A model generated the notes under the pieces. It worked only from the letters and a program-made list of their open reading frames with translations. It was not told the DNA's origin and did not search any database. 64,000 bases of DNA from Sinomonas gamaensis (GTDB taxonomy: Bacteria; Actinomycetota; Actinomycetes; Actinomycetales; Micrococcaceae), in NCBI RefSeq assembly GCF_005876955.1, contig NZ_SSCL01000004.1:186001-250000 (forward strand), read 5' to 3'. Positions 34,131 through 42,738 of this stretch are shown here, in pieces; position 1 is the first letter of the stretch, and each line of letters begins with the position of its first letter. The translations under genes were made by a program, and so were the position numbers.

Positions 34131-36436
34131 CAGCCGTTGCCCTTGCCGTTGCCGGGCTTCGTTTGGACTGGCGGTGGCTGCGGCGCGAAAGTCTGCAGCG
34201 GCGCAGGCTGATTCTGGCTCCCAGTTCCGCCCGCGCCCTGGGTAGTGGTACCGCTGGGCGGCGTGGCGCCAGAGCCACCGGTGATGAGGTTCTGCGGCGG
34301 AGCATCGAAGTCGCCGTGGTCGTACAGGCCGAGCACCTTCTGCATGTAGTAGGCCCACTGCGGTCCGGCGATGAACGCACCGTCGACGCTTGTGTAGAAC
34401 TTCCCGTTGACCGTCACGCCGCGCCCGATGCGCGAGCTCGGGTCATTCAGTGCCTCGCCGAAGAAGGACGCCGTAGCGAGGCCTCGGGTGTAGCCCACCA
34501 CCCACGTCTGGCTGTTGTACTGGTTGGTACCGGTCTTTGCCGCGTCGGGGACGCCGAGCTTGATGGTCTGGCCGCTGTTGTCCTTGATGTTGTAGCCCGA
34601 GCCCTTGGTGAGCACGTCTTGGAGCACGTTTGTGACGGCCTTGGCCACGTCCGGCTTGATCGCCCCCTGCTGGCAGGTCGGAGCCTGGCCGCCGATCTTC
34701 TTGCCCTGCACGTCGGTGACCTCCGTAATGGACATCGGAGTGCAGTAGGTGCCGTTGCTCGCGAAGGTCGCAAACGCGTTCGCCATGGTCATCGGCGCCA
34801 CGTTCATGCCGCCGAGGAGGTTGCCGAGGGTCGAGAGGTCGAGCTTCTGGCCCTTGCCCTCGCCGTCATGCATGCCGAGCGAATCGGCCGCCCGCTGGAT
34901 GTCGCAGAAGTCGTTGAGGCCTGCCGCAGAGGCGAACGTCGCGGTGTTGATCGACTGATAGATGCCCTCGCGGACCGACATGGGCCGGTACCAGCCGGGT
35001 TCGTCGTTCTGCAGGTCATCCGAACCGGACACGGTGGAGTCATAGAAGCCGTTGACCTTGCCGCACGTGGACTTCCACGGGTAGTTCGCGGGATAACGGC
35101 GCTGGGCCGCGTTGACGATCTGGTTGGTCGGCTTGCCCTCGTTGAGCCATGCCGCGAGCGTCACCGGTTTCATCGTCGAACCGGGCTGCATGCCTCCCGC
35201 GCCGCCGAGGTCATTCCCGTTGGGGTCCGTTCTGTCGACGTTGAAGTTGTAGGACGTGACGAAGTCCTTCCCCTGGCCGGGGAGCATGCGGGTGTTCTGG
35301 GCCATCGCCAGGATCTTGCCGCTGCCGGGCTCAATCGTCACGAGTGAGGCGCCCCATTTGTCCGGGTTGGCCCCGGCAGTCGCGTCGACCTGTTCCTGGG
35401 CAGGGCCCTGCATACGGGTGTCGAGCGTGGTCTTGATGGTGAGGCCGCCGCGCGTGAGCTTCTGGTCTCGCGCATCCTTGTCTGCGCCGAAGGCGGGATC
35501 GTTTTCAATCTGGTGCACCACGTAGTCGCAGAAGTACTGCGCCTGCCCCGCGTACTGGCAGCCCTGCTTCGGTGGATTCACCTTGAGCTGGATCGGGGTA
35601 TTGACGGCGTCGTCGTGCTGCTGCTTGTTGATGTAGCCGTGCTCGAGCATCGAGTCGAGCACGAGGTTCCGGCGCTTGATCGAGTTGTCCGGGTGCGCGA
35701 TGGGGTCGTAATAGGACGGGCTGTTCACGAGGCCCGCGAGCAGCGCCGCCTGCGGAAGCGTCAGGTCCTTTGCGTCAACCGAGAAGAAGTACTGGCTCGC
35801 CGCCTGGATTCCGTACGCGTTCGTGTTGAAGAACACGATGTTGAGGTAGCCCTGAAGGATCTGCTCCTTCGAGTACTGCTTCTCGAGAGCGATGGCGAGC
35901 TTCATTTCCCGCAGCTTGTCGCCGACGCCCTTCTGGCCGTTGAGGACCACCTCGGCGTCCTTGCCCTGCGAGACGAGGTTCTCGTTGATGACATTCGTCA
36001 CATACTGCTGGGTGAGCGTCGAGGCGCCCTGCTTGTTCCCTCGCGCGTTCGAGACCAGCGCCCGGAGGATGCCCGTGGGGTCGACGCCGCCGTGCTCGTA
36101 GAACCGGTAGTCCTCGATGGCCACGATGCCGTTCTTGATATTGGGAGACATCTGGTCGAGCGGGACCTGCGTCCGGTTCTCCGCGAACAGGGTCGCGATC
36201 TGCGAGCCGTCGGCTGCGAGGAGCTTCGTCACCTGTCCCGGAGGGGTCACGGTCAGTTCGCTCGGCAGGCTGTCGAAGAACTGCACCGAACCGTTTGCTG
36301 CGCTCCCCGTCACGGCTGCAGCGGGCACCATAAGGCCCGCCACGAGCACTCCGCAGATCGCGCTGACACCAAGGAAAGCGATGATCTTGCCGAGCGTTGT
36401 GGCAGTGTCGAAGAGCGGATTCTTGCCAGACGCCAT
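34130..36436 (-). CDS. Class A penicillin-binding protein (transglycosylase/transpeptidase)
   Basis: A 768-residue bifunctional peptidoglycan synthase. A membrane anchor (about 15-45) is followed by the GT51 transglycosylase domain with the catalytic segment AIEDYRFYEHGGVDPTGI and GASTLTQQ. The transpeptidase domain follows with GSTMKP (SxxK), SIN (SxN) and AKTGTN (KTG). The C-terminal 70 residues are Gly/Pro/Gln-rich and disordered. The start ATG at 36436 is chosen because homologues begin near MASGKNPLFD and TAGACT lies seven bases upstream with no ribosome binding site, indicating a leaderless message. Acts on the outer face of the membrane. It may correspond to PonA-type enzymes. Confidence 0.94.
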   Translation of the reverse strand: MASGKNPLFDTATTLGKIIAFLGVSAICGVLVAGLMVPAAAVTGSAANGSVQFFDSLPSELTVTPPGQVTKLLAADGSQIATLFAENRTQVPLDQMSPNIKNGIVAIEDYRFYEHGGVDPTGILRALVSNARGNKQGASTLTQQYVTNVINENLVSQGKDAEVVLNGQKGVGDKLREMKLAIALEKQYSKEQILQGYLNIVFFNTNAYGIQAASQYFFSVDAKDLTLPQAALLAGLVNSPSYYDPIAHPDNSIKRRNLVLDSMLEHGYINKQQHDDAVNTPIQLKVNPPKQGCQYAGQAQYFCDYVVHQIENDPAFGADKDARDQKLTRGGLTIKTTLDTRMQGPAQEQVDATAGANPDKWGASLVTIEPGSGKILAMAQNTRMLPGQGKDFVTSYNFNVDRTDPNGNDLGGAGGMQPGSTMKPVTLAAWLNEGKPTNQIVNAAQRRYPANYPWKSTCGKVNGFYDSTVSGSDDLQNDEPGWYRPMSVREGIYQSINTATFASAAGLNDFCDIQRAADSLGMHDGEGKGQKLDLSTLGNLLGGMNVAPMTMANAFATFASNGTYCTPMSITEVTDVQGKKIGGQAPTCQQGAIKPDVAKAVTNVLQDVLTKGSGYNIKDNSGQTIKLGVPDAAKTGTNQYNSQTWVVGYTRGLATASFFGEALNDPSSRIGRGVTVNGKFYTSVDGAFIAGPQWAYYMQKVLGLYDHGDFDAPPQNLITGGSGATPPSGTTTQGAGGTGSQNQPAPLQTFAPQPPPVQTKPGNGKGNG

Positions 36437-36443
36437 GTAGGGC

Positions 36444-36466
36444 AGTCTACCGGGACCGATTACGCT
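36444..36466. promoter_or_regulatory. Back-to-back leaderless promoters (PBP and DUF4177)
   Basis: Minus-strand TAGACT (36444-36449) sits 7 nt before the PBP ATG. Plus-strand TACGCT (36461-36466) sits 7 nt before the small-protein ATG. The whole intergenic space is 37 bp, so the two -35 regions must overlap the opposite promoter. Confidence 0.55.
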
Positions 36467-36473
36467 GGACCTT

Positions 36474-36632
36474 ATGACCACGTGGGAGTACGCCACCGTA
36501 CCGCTGATCGTCCACGCGACAAAGCAGATTCTCGACCAGTGGGGAGAGGACGGCTGGGAGCTCGTCCAAGTCGTCCCCGGGCCTGGCGGAAACGGACTTG
36601 TGGCCTACATGAAGAGGGAGAAGCAGGCGTGA
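36474..36632 (+). CDS. DUF4177-like small protein
   Basis: A 52-residue protein beginning MTTWEYATVPL and containing GEDGWELVQVVPG, the pattern of the DUF4177 family. It is short and soluble with no known role. No Shine-Dalgarno; TACGCT seven bases upstream suggests a leaderless transcript. Its stop overlaps the start of the RidA gene (GTGA), so the two are co-translated. In actinobacteria this small gene commonly sits before a RidA gene. Confidence 0.82.
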   Translation: MTTWEYATVPLIVHATKQILDQWGEDGWELVQVVPGPGGNGLVAYMKREKQA

Positions 36633-37138
36633 GCGAAGTGCAGGCAACGGCCGCCGAGGGCACCGCGGAAGGTGCGGCGGGCGCCGTCGAACGTCGGCTC
36701 GCCGATCTCGGCCTGAGCCTCCCCGAGGTGGCCGCACCCGTGGCTGCGTATGTGCCCGCCGCCGTCGCCGGCGGGTTCGTCTACACCTCCGGCCAGCTGC
36801 CCTTCGTCAAGGGCGAGCTGCCGGCCACCGGCAAGGTCGGAGCAGAGGTGGGCGCAGAGGACGCGAAGAAGTACGCGGAACTGTGCATCATCAATGCCCT
36901 GGCAGCCGTCAAGGCGCAGATCGGCGACCTCGACCGTGTCACCCGCATCGTCAAAGTCGTCGGCTTCGTCGCTTCGGATCCGTCGTTCACCGGGCAGCCG
37001 GGCGTCGTCAACGGCGCCTCCGAGCTCCTGGGCAAGGTATTCGGCGAGGCGGGCGCTCACGCCCGTTCCGCCGTCGGCGTCGCGGTCCTGCCGCTCGACG
37101 CCCCTGTTGAGGTGGAACTGATTGCAGAGTTCGCATAG
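36629..37138 (+). CDS. RidA family protein (enamine/imine deaminase-like)
   Basis: A 169-residue RidA/YjgF/Rid family protein. The family core is preceded by about 40 residues of Ala/Glu-rich leader. Core motifs are VAGGFVYTSGQLPFV, CIINALAAVKAQIGDL and RSAVGVAVLPLDAPVEVELI. Classical RidA destroys reactive enamines formed by PLP enzymes; the canonical Arg of that site (IRAPAA-like context) is not seen near the end, where HARSAVG occurs, so activity may differ. The GTG at 36629 overlaps the DUF4177 stop. The last 17 bases overlap the Nudix gene. Confidence 0.85.
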   Translation: MSEVQATAAEGTAEGAAGAVERRLADLGLSLPEVAAPVAAYVPAAVAGGFVYTSGQLPFVKGELPATGKVGAEVGAEDAKKYAELCIINALAAVKAQIGDLDRVTRIVKVVGFVASDPSFTGQPGVVNGASELLGKVFGEAGAHARSAVGVAVLPLDAPVEVELIAEFA

Positions 37139-38045
37139 CCGTCGCTTCATCGTTCCGAAGCGATACCAAGGAGCGGCGCGCAGCTGGCTCGACGAGGCAG
37201 ACCGTCCTCGTCGCAGCGCACGGCTCGCGTCTTCGGTCGTCCTCGTCCGGGACTCCGCCGAGGGCACTGAGACCTGGCTCGACTACCGGCCCGGGAATTC
37301 TCCGCTGGGAGCGGTCGCCTTCCCGGGAGGATCCGTCCAGAACGCCGACCACGACACGTTCGACTGGTTCGGCCCTTCGGTTGGGCAGTGGGCTGAGATG
37401 CTCGGCGTCGACGATTTCTCGATTGCCCGCGCTCACGTTGTCGCCGCCATCCGCGAGCTGTTCGAGGAGACCGGCGTCCTGCTTGCCGGCACGGACGCGA
37501 CGACCGTGGTCGAGGGCACTGGCACTGCGGAGTGGACCCGCGCGCGGGAGGCCGTCTCGAACGAGGAGATCGGCTTCGGCGAGCTGATGTCCAAACGCGG
37601 CCTCGGCCTCCGCACGGACCTCCTCCGGCCACTCGTCCACTGGATCTCGCCCGACTTCGCCCACCGGCGTTTCGACACGCGGTACTTCGCGGCGACTCTC
37701 CCCGAGGGCCAGACTCCCATGCTGCTGCCGAGCAAGGGCGTGTGGGGTGAATGGGTCCTTCCCGCGCGGCTCCTTGCTCATCGGGAAACTTCCGAGCTCG
37801 GGGACCGGATCGGCGAGGAGGACACGAAGGGCCTGCCCCTCGCGGAGCTGCTCGTTCCCGCCAGCGAGATCATCCTCGAGAAGATCGCGAAGGCCAAGGG
37901 CTGCATCGCCTACCTCAACCTGAAGCGCTCCACGCATACGTACCAGGCGCATCTCGAAGAGGAAGACGGGAGGCTGTGGCTCCGCGTCGAGGCGCCGACT
38001 TCGGCCCCCGCGACGGCAGCCCTCAGCGCCATCCCCCACCCCTGA
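37122..38045 (+). CDS. Nudix hydrolase domain protein
   Basis: A 307-residue protein with an AIRELFEETGVLL Nudix core (REx2EExG) at about residue 110, preceded by the strand VAFPGGSV. The family cleaves X-linked nucleoside diphosphates; the long C-terminal half resembles the Nudt19/CoA-pyrophosphatase-like group, but specificity is not clear. A TTG start at 37122, overlapping RidA by 17 bases, is the only good option since the next Met lies deep in the domain. It belongs to the DUF4177-RidA-Nudix run. A strong hairpin (38073-38107) follows. Confidence 0.82.
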   Translation: MQSSHSRRFIVPKRYQGAARSWLDEADRPRRSARLASSVVLVRDSAEGTETWLDYRPGNSPLGAVAFPGGSVQNADHDTFDWFGPSVGQWAEMLGVDDFSIARAHVVAAIRELFEETGVLLAGTDATTVVEGTGTAEWTRAREAVSNEEIGFGELMSKRGLGLRTDLLRPLVHWISPDFAHRRFDTRYFAATLPEGQTPMLLPSKGVWGEWVLPARLLAHRETSELGDRIGEEDTKGLPLAELLVPASEIILEKIAKAKGCIAYLNLKRSTHTYQAHLEEEDGRLWLRVEAPTSAPATAALSAIPHP

Positions 38046-38050
38046 CCGTT

Positions 38051-38155
38051 TCGGGTACACCAACTGACGACGACGGCCGGCGCTTCCGCGGGGGAGGCGC
38101 CGGCCGTTGAGTTTCTGTACCCGAGCCCGTGTGGGCGGTGAGTTGGCGTACCCGA
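38051..38155. terminator. Nested inverted repeats between the convergent Nudix and crp genes
   Basis: An inner 11-bp stem ACGGCCGGCGC/GCGCCGGCCGT (38073-38107) lies within an outer 15-bp pair TCGGGTACACCAACT/AGTTGGCGTACCCGA with one mismatch (38051-38065 and 38141-38155). Probably a bidirectional terminator. Confidence 0.65.
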
Positions 38156-38161
38156 GAGGGG

Positions 38162-38839
38162 TCAGCGGGAGCGCTGGCGAAGGCGCGGCATGTCGAGGAT
38201 GACGACGGCGCGGGCCTCAAGGCGGATCCAGCCGCGCTGCACGAACTCGGCGAGAGCCTTGTTCACGGTCTCACGGGAAGCACCGACGAGCTGCGCGAGC
38301 TCCTCCTGGGTGAGCTCGTGCGCAACAAGCACGCCGTCCGTCGCGGGACGGCCGAAACGGTCAGCGAGGTCGAGGAGCGCCTTGGCGACGCGGCCGGGCA
38401 CGTCGCTGAAGACGAGGTCGGACAGGGAGTCGTTCGTGCGGCGAAGGCGGCGCGCGAGGGCCTGGAGGAGCTGGGCCGAGACCTCGGGGCGGGCGCGGAG
38501 GAGCGCAACCAGGGCGTCGTTCTTGAGGCCGGCGAGGCGCGTCTCCGAGACGGCGGTTGCGGTCGCAGTGCGAGGGGCCGGGTCGAACAGCGCCATCTCG
38601 CCGAACAGCTCGCCGGGGCCGAGGATCGCGAGGAGCGACTCGCGGCCGTCGGGGGAGGTGCGCCCGAGCTTGATCTTGCCGGAGACGATGAAGTACATCT
38701 GATCGCCCTGATCGCCCTCGCGGAACACCGAAGCACCGCGGGAGAGGTCGACCTCCGTGAGCTCGTCGGTCAGAAGGCGGAAGGCCTCGTCGTCGAGAGT
38801 GGCGAAGAGCGGCGCGCGGCGCAGTACCTCGATGTCCAA
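38162..38839 (-). CDS. Crp/Fnr family transcriptional regulator (GlxR-like)
   Basis: A 225-residue cAMP-receptor-like protein. Residues 10-125 form the cyclic-nucleotide fold, with the phosphate-binding segment GELFGEMALFDPAPRTATA. Residues 140-220 are the HTH, with ELTQEELAQLVGASRETVNKA as recognition unit. This is the near-universal GlxR/Crp regulator of actinobacteria, a global regulator of carbon use. The start is the TTG at 38839, preceded by AGGAGA. It is convergent with the Nudix gene and divergent from the MarP-like protease gene. Confidence 0.92.
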   Translation of the reverse strand: MDIEVLRRAPLFATLDDEAFRLLTDELTEVDLSRGASVFREGDQGDQMYFIVSGKIKLGRTSPDGRESLLAILGPGELFGEMALFDPAPRTATATAVSETRLAGLKNDALVALLRARPEVSAQLLQALARRLRRTNDSLSDLVFSDVPGRVAKALLDLADRFGRPATDGVLVAHELTQEELAQLVGASRETVNKALAEFVQRGWIRLEARAVVILDMPRLRQRSR

Positions 38840-38971
38840 TTCAGTCTCCTAGTCAATAGCCTTCAGCTTGCGCTGGGGGTCATTCTTCCAGATTCGACAA
38901 GGCTTTGTGACGAAGTCGCCACCGCGGCGCCGCACAGGATTGCCTCAGGCCCCGCCGATAGACTGGTGGGA

Positions 38972-40156
38972 ATGTTGGACACGACCTTCCTGGACCTCGT
39001 GCTCGTGGTGGTCCTGATCGGCTACCTCATCTACGGGGTCCGGGCCGGTTTCCTCGTGAGCCTGGGCGGCATCGTGGGCTTCCTCGTCGGCGGCGCCGCA
39101 GCGTTCTTCGCCGTGCCCCTTGTGAGCCAGTGGCTCTCCGACAGCGGGTGGCGCGCGGCCGCCGTCGTGATCACCGCGATCCTCCTGATGGCCGCCGGCA
39201 ACGCGGTGGGCACGGGGCTCGGGCGGCGGCTGAGGGGCAAGATCCGGTGGAAGCCGCTCGCCATCGTGGACAAGGTGCTGGGCGGTGTCGCGAACGTCGC
39301 GGTCGCGGCGATCGTGATGTCGATGCTCTCCTTCACGGTGTCCAGCGTCGGGGCGCCCGTGCTTTCGCAGCAGCTCTCGTCGTCGCGGGTCATCACGGCG
39401 ATCGACGGTCTGACGCCGGATCCGGTCAAGGCGGAGGCAGCGCAGATCAGGGCCTTCGTCCTCGGCGACACCCTTCCGCGGATCATCGAGGGGATCGGGC
39501 CGCTCCAGCCGGTGCCGATTCCGGATGAGAACACGGACGCGCCTGCGCTGCGCACTGCGGCCCGCTCGATCGTCCGGATCACGGGCACGGCGTTCCAGTG
39601 CGGTCAGAATCAGACCGGCAGCGGATTCGTCGTCGCGCCCGGGCGTGTCATGACGAATGCCCACGTCGTGGCGGGCGTCCAGGAGCCGGTCGTCGAGCTA
39701 CCCGGTGGCGGTGCGCGCACCGCGCACGTGGTCTACTTCGACAGCGTGCACGACCTTGCCGTCCTCGCCGTCGACAGTCTGTCGCTGTCCCCGCTCCCGC
39801 TTGCCGGGAACAGTGCGCCCGGCACGTCCGCGGCCTTCGGGGGCTATCCGCTCGGCGGTCCTTTCCAGATGCGTCCCGCGGCGATCCAGGGCACGACGAC
39901 GGTGCTCGCCCCGGATATCTACGGCGCCAATGCCGTGCCCAAGATGGTCTATCAGATTGCCGGCAACGTGCAGCAGGGCAATTCGGGTGGGCCCCTGCTC
40001 ACACTCGACGGTTCAGTGACGGGCGTCGTGTTCGCGAAGTCGGACAACGCCCCGAACGTGGGCTACGCGATCACCATGGGCGAGGTCAAGCCCGTGGCGG
40101 ACCAGGCGCCGGGCCTCTCGCAGCCGGTGCAGCCGGGCCAATGCACCCGGAAGTAG
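38972..40156 (+). CDS. MarP-like membrane serine protease
   Basis: A 394-residue protein with four N-terminal membrane helices of the CvpA type (residues 8-125), a linker, and a periplasmic chymotrypsin-fold protease. The triad is His231 (TNAHVVAG), Asp261 (SVHDLAV) and Ser338 (GNSGGP). Cys210 and Cys391 bracket the protease domain as in MarP, where a disulfide activates the enzyme. In mycobacteria MarP is needed for acid resistance and processes a peptidoglycan hydrolase. The ATG at 38972 follows TAGACT by seven bases with no ribosome binding site, so the message looks leaderless; upstream frame extension is rejected. Confidence 0.93.
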   Translation: MLDTTFLDLVLVVVLIGYLIYGVRAGFLVSLGGIVGFLVGGAAAFFAVPLVSQWLSDSGWRAAAVVITAILLMAAGNAVGTGLGRRLRGKIRWKPLAIVDKVLGGVANVAVAAIVMSMLSFTVSSVGAPVLSQQLSSSRVITAIDGLTPDPVKAEAAQIRAFVLGDTLPRIIEGIGPLQPVPIPDENTDAPALRTAARSIVRITGTAFQCGQNQTGSGFVVAPGRVMTNAHVVAGVQEPVVELPGGGARTAHVVYFDSVHDLAVLAVDSLSLSPLPLAGNSAPGTSAAFGGYPLGGPFQMRPAAIQGTTTVLAPDIYGANAVPKMVYQIAGNVQQGNSGGPLLTLDGSVTGVVFAKSDNAPNVGYAITMGEVKPVADQAPGLSQPVQPGQCTRK

Positions 40157-40196
40157 CTGCAGCAAGAGACAAGTAGCTACAGCACCCCGGAAGTGG

Positions 40197-40694
40197 CTAT
40201 AGCGCCCGTTCGCGCGTGAGTTCTGCGAGGTATTCGATCGCGAACCGGTAGCCGAGCGTGCCTGCGCCAGCGATCACGGCCCGGCACACGTCGCTCAGGT
40301 ACGAGTGGTGCCGGAACGGTTCGCGGGCGTGGACGTTCGTGATGTGGACCTCGACGGCGGGGAGGCTGACGGCCGAGATGGCGTCGCGGAGCGCGACCGA
40401 CGTGTGCGTGTAGGCGGCTGCGTTGATGACGATGCCGATCGCAGAGTCGCGGGCCCCGTGGATCGCGTCGACGAGGGCGCCCTCGTGGTTCGACTGGACG
40501 AAGTCGCATTCGAGGCCGTGGGCGTCCGCGGCGCCGGCGCACAGCCGCTCGATGTCACCGAGCGTCGCCGTCCCGTACTTCTCCGGCTCGCGCGTCCCCA
40601 GCAGATTGAGGTTGGGCCCGTTGACCACGAGAATGCTCGTGCGGGCGGCCGGTGCGGAGGGCGCAGGAGACGACGACGGTGTGGGCTCGGTCAT
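40197..40694 (-). CDS. aroQ: Type II 3-dehydroquinate dehydratase
   Basis: A 165-residue type II dehydroquinase of the shikimate pathway, which forms a dodecamer. Motifs are [17 protein letters not shown] with the catalytic Tyr, [30 protein letters not shown] and [18 protein letters not shown]. The first 20 residues are a Ser/Pro/Ala-rich extension. The ATG at 40694 has TAGGAT seven bases upstream, a leaderless arrangement; the longer upstream frame is rejected. It stands alone here without other aro genes. Confidence 0.95.
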   Translation of the reverse strand: MTEPTPSSSPAPSAPAARTSILVVNGPNLNLLGTREPEKYGTATLGDIERLCAGAADAHGLECDFVQSNHEGALVDAIHGARDSAIGIVINAAAYTHTSVALRDAISAVSLPAVEVHITNVHAREPFRHHSYLSDVCRAVIAGAGTLGYRFAIEYLAELTRERAL

Positions 40695-40957
40695 GGACTC
40701 GATCCTACGCGGTGGGTCCGGTGCCGCTCCGTTTGATTGCTTGCCGCGTCGCGCGGGTGGGTCTACCCTTGTCGCAGTTCGTGAGCTCCACGGGTCATAC
40801 CCTGTTCGGCAGAGGTCTCGGCGCCGAAGCGGCGTCCATTCGATAGCGGGGATTCTGGGCTGCCGCCCGCCGTCGGTGCGCGCACGGCGCGCGCCGGCAA
40901 CCCGCCGTCGTCCGCGCTGGCCGGGCACGGCACGCACCTCTTGCGAGGAGCACCTCC

Positions 40958-41890
40958 ATGTCATTCCGTTCACATGGGCGCAGGATCGCCGTTCTGCTCG
41001 CGCTGGTCGGCCTCCTGATCGGCCTCTTCGGAACAGCGCCTGCCGAGGCATCCGTCACCACCAATCCCAACACCGTTACCTGGAAGGTCCTCGTGGGCGA
41101 GCAGTCGCCGGATCTGGCCATCCAGGGCATGAGATTCCTCCCCGGCGACATCACGATCGACCAAGGCGACTCGATCAACTTCGTGGCCAACAGCGCCGAG
41201 ATCCACACCGTCAGCTATGGGAATCCGCCTCTCCCGCCCACCAGCGTTGACAACCTTCTCGCTGACGCCGTGCCGCGCGTGGGAGGGCCCGTCTTCGATC
41301 CGACCGCACCGTGGACTAATTCCGGCATCCTCACCACGATGCCCTCGTCCGAATTCCCCTCGGTGACCTCGTACGTGCAGAAGTTCACGACCCGCGGCGA
41401 CTTCACCTTCTACTGCGTCATCCACGGCAAGATGATGTCCATCACCGTCCACGTGCATGCCCCGCACGCGCCGTACCCGCATACCCAAGCGTGGTATGAC
41501 CTGCAGGCACGACTCCAGACGGCGAGCATTCTCGCCGACGGCTACTGGTTGTGGGCCACCACGGCTGCCAAGGCAACGCCGACCCACGTGTATGTCGGAG
41601 CGAGCGACGACGTTGCGATGGTCATGCGGTTCATCTGGGACAGGGACGTGGTGCCGCTCGGAACGACCGTGACGTTCGACCTGGGCGCGAACCAAGTTGT
41701 GGTGCCGCACACCGTGACGTTCACTTCGCTCCAGCAGAATGGGAAGCCGGTTGATTCCGGGACGCTCCTGCCCGCCTTCGCAGGCGGCCCCTCCACCTTC
41801 TCGGTGAAGTTCACCCAGAGAGGGACCTGGGATTACTTCTGCGAATTCCACGACGACATGGGGATGGTCGGCAGCGTGACGGTGCTCTGA
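40958..41890 (+). CDS. Secreted two-domain cupredoxin
   Basis: A 310-residue exported protein with a Sec signal (about residues 1-31, ending AEA). It carries two plastocyanin-like folds, each with a complete type 1 copper site: His83 with Cys153, His156 and Met159; and His251 with Cys295, His298 and Met301. The fixed CxxHxxM spacing occurs in both. It may carry electrons or bind copper outside the membrane; no multicopper oxidase or copper exporter is adjacent. GAGGAGCACCTCC precedes the ATG at 40958. Its 3' end overlaps the DeoR gene on the other strand by 58 bases. The 263 bp upstream (40695-40957) holds only promoter space. Confidence 0.82.
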   Translation: MSFRSHGRRIAVLLALVGLLIGLFGTAPAEASVTTNPNTVTWKVLVGEQSPDLAIQGMRFLPGDITIDQGDSINFVANSAEIHTVSYGNPPLPPTSVDNLLADAVPRVGGPVFDPTAPWTNSGILTTMPSSEFPSVTSYVQKFTTRGDFTFYCVIHGKMMSITVHVHAPHAPYPHTQAWYDLQARLQTASILADGYWLWATTAAKATPTHVYVGASDDVAMVMRFIWDRDVVPLGTTVTFDLGANQVVVPHTVTFTSLQQNGKPVDSGTLLPAFAGGPSTFSVKFTQRGTWDYFCEFHDDMGMVGSVTVL

Positions 41891-42735
41891 AGGCCCGAGA
41901 CGTAGCGCCACCCGACAGAGCGGTGCCCCGGCAGTAGCCGGGGCACCGCTCTGTCGGGGGAGGCGGCGCAGGCCGCGACCCGCACCGACTGGATGCGCTC
42001 GCGCAGGTAGCCGAGCGCCTGCCCGGGCAGGCCCCCGTCGGTGACAAGGCCGTCGACGTCATCGAAGCCGCAGATGCTTCCAATGCCCTGGACGCCCCAC
42101 TTGCTGTGGTCCGCGACGACGACGACGCGCCGGGAGGAGGCCGCGAAGGCCTGATTGGTCTCCGCCTCGAGGAGGTTCGGCGTGGTGAAGCCCGCCCGTT
42201 CGTCCATGCCGTGCACCCCGAGGAACAGCAGATCGAGGTGCAGATGCCGAATGGACGAGGTGGCGAGCGGCCCGACGAGGGCGTCCGATGGCGTCCGCTC
42301 GCCTCCCGTGAGAAGCACCGTGGAGCCGGACGACGACGTATCGAAGGCCTCCATGACCCGCACCGAATTGGTCAGGACAGTCACGCGGGGCCCGGAGGAG
42401 AGCGCCTTGGCGAGCATCCACGTCGTCGACCCTGCCGTGATGCCCACGGCCATTCCCTCGCTCACGAGCGCAGCCGCCTCGCGGGCGATGGCGGCCTTCT
42501 CCTCGAGCCGCTGGGTGGACTTGAGCGCAAAGCCGGGCTCGTGCGTGCCCACGTCCTCCTGGAGCATCACGCCGCCGTGCACGCGGGTCAGCATCCCGGA
42601 GTCGCTCAGCACATCGATGTCTCGGCGGACGGTGACCGCCGAGACCCCGAGGCGCTCGGCCAGATCGGCCACCTTGACGACGCCCTCCTTGTGCACGGCG
42701 TCGAGGATCGCGGACTGTCTGGCTGCAGCGAGCAT
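41833..42735 (-). CDS. DeoR family sugar regulator with C-terminal extension
   Basis: A 300-residue DeoR/GlpR regulator. The N-terminal HTH is RQSAILDAVHKEGVVKVADL with VSAVTVRRDIDVL and the family signature GMLTRVHGG. The effector domain has GITAGSTTWMLAKAL and LLTGGERTPSDALVGP, the sugar-phosphate-binding fold. Normal members end near position 255, here around RIQSVRVA; the last 45 residues come from reading through a terminator hairpin into the convergent cupredoxin gene. A stop codon may have been lost. It is the last gene of the sugar ABC operon, 3 bp after the permease. Direct repeats at 45921 and 48059 are the likely operators. Confidence 0.88.
   Translation of the reverse strand: MLAAARQSAILDAVHKEGVVKVADLAERLGVSAVTVRRDIDVLSDSGMLTRVHGGVMLQEDVGTHEPGFALKSTQRLEEKAAIAREAAALVSEGMAVGITAGSTTWMLAKALSSGPRVTVLTNSVRVMEAFDTSSSGSTVLLTGGERTPSDALVGPLATSSIRHLHLDLLFLGVHGMDERAGFTTPNLLEAETNQAFAASSRRVVVVADHSKWGVQGIGSICGFDDVDGLVTDGGLPGQALGYLRERIQSVRVAACAASPDRAVPRLLPGHRSVGWRYVSGLQSTVTLPTIPMSSWNSQK
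41911..41958. terminator. Long perfect terminator hairpin, inside the DeoR reading frame
   Basis: 22-bp perfect arms (CCCGACAGAGCGGTGCCCCG + GC and complement) with loop AGTA, 20 bp after the cupredoxin stop. On the minus strand it lies within the annotated DeoR ORF. Confidence 0.8.
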
Positions 42736-42738
42736 GCC

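Noticed and set aside
35513-36628. Long plus-strand extension upstream of the RidA gene
   Set aside because: Antisense to the penicillin-binding protein; RidA has a clear GTG coupled to the DUF4177 stop.
40652-40846. 64-aa ORF in the aroQ-cupredoxin gap
   Set aside because: Overlaps the aroQ start and promoter, has no ribosome binding site and no plausible protein features.
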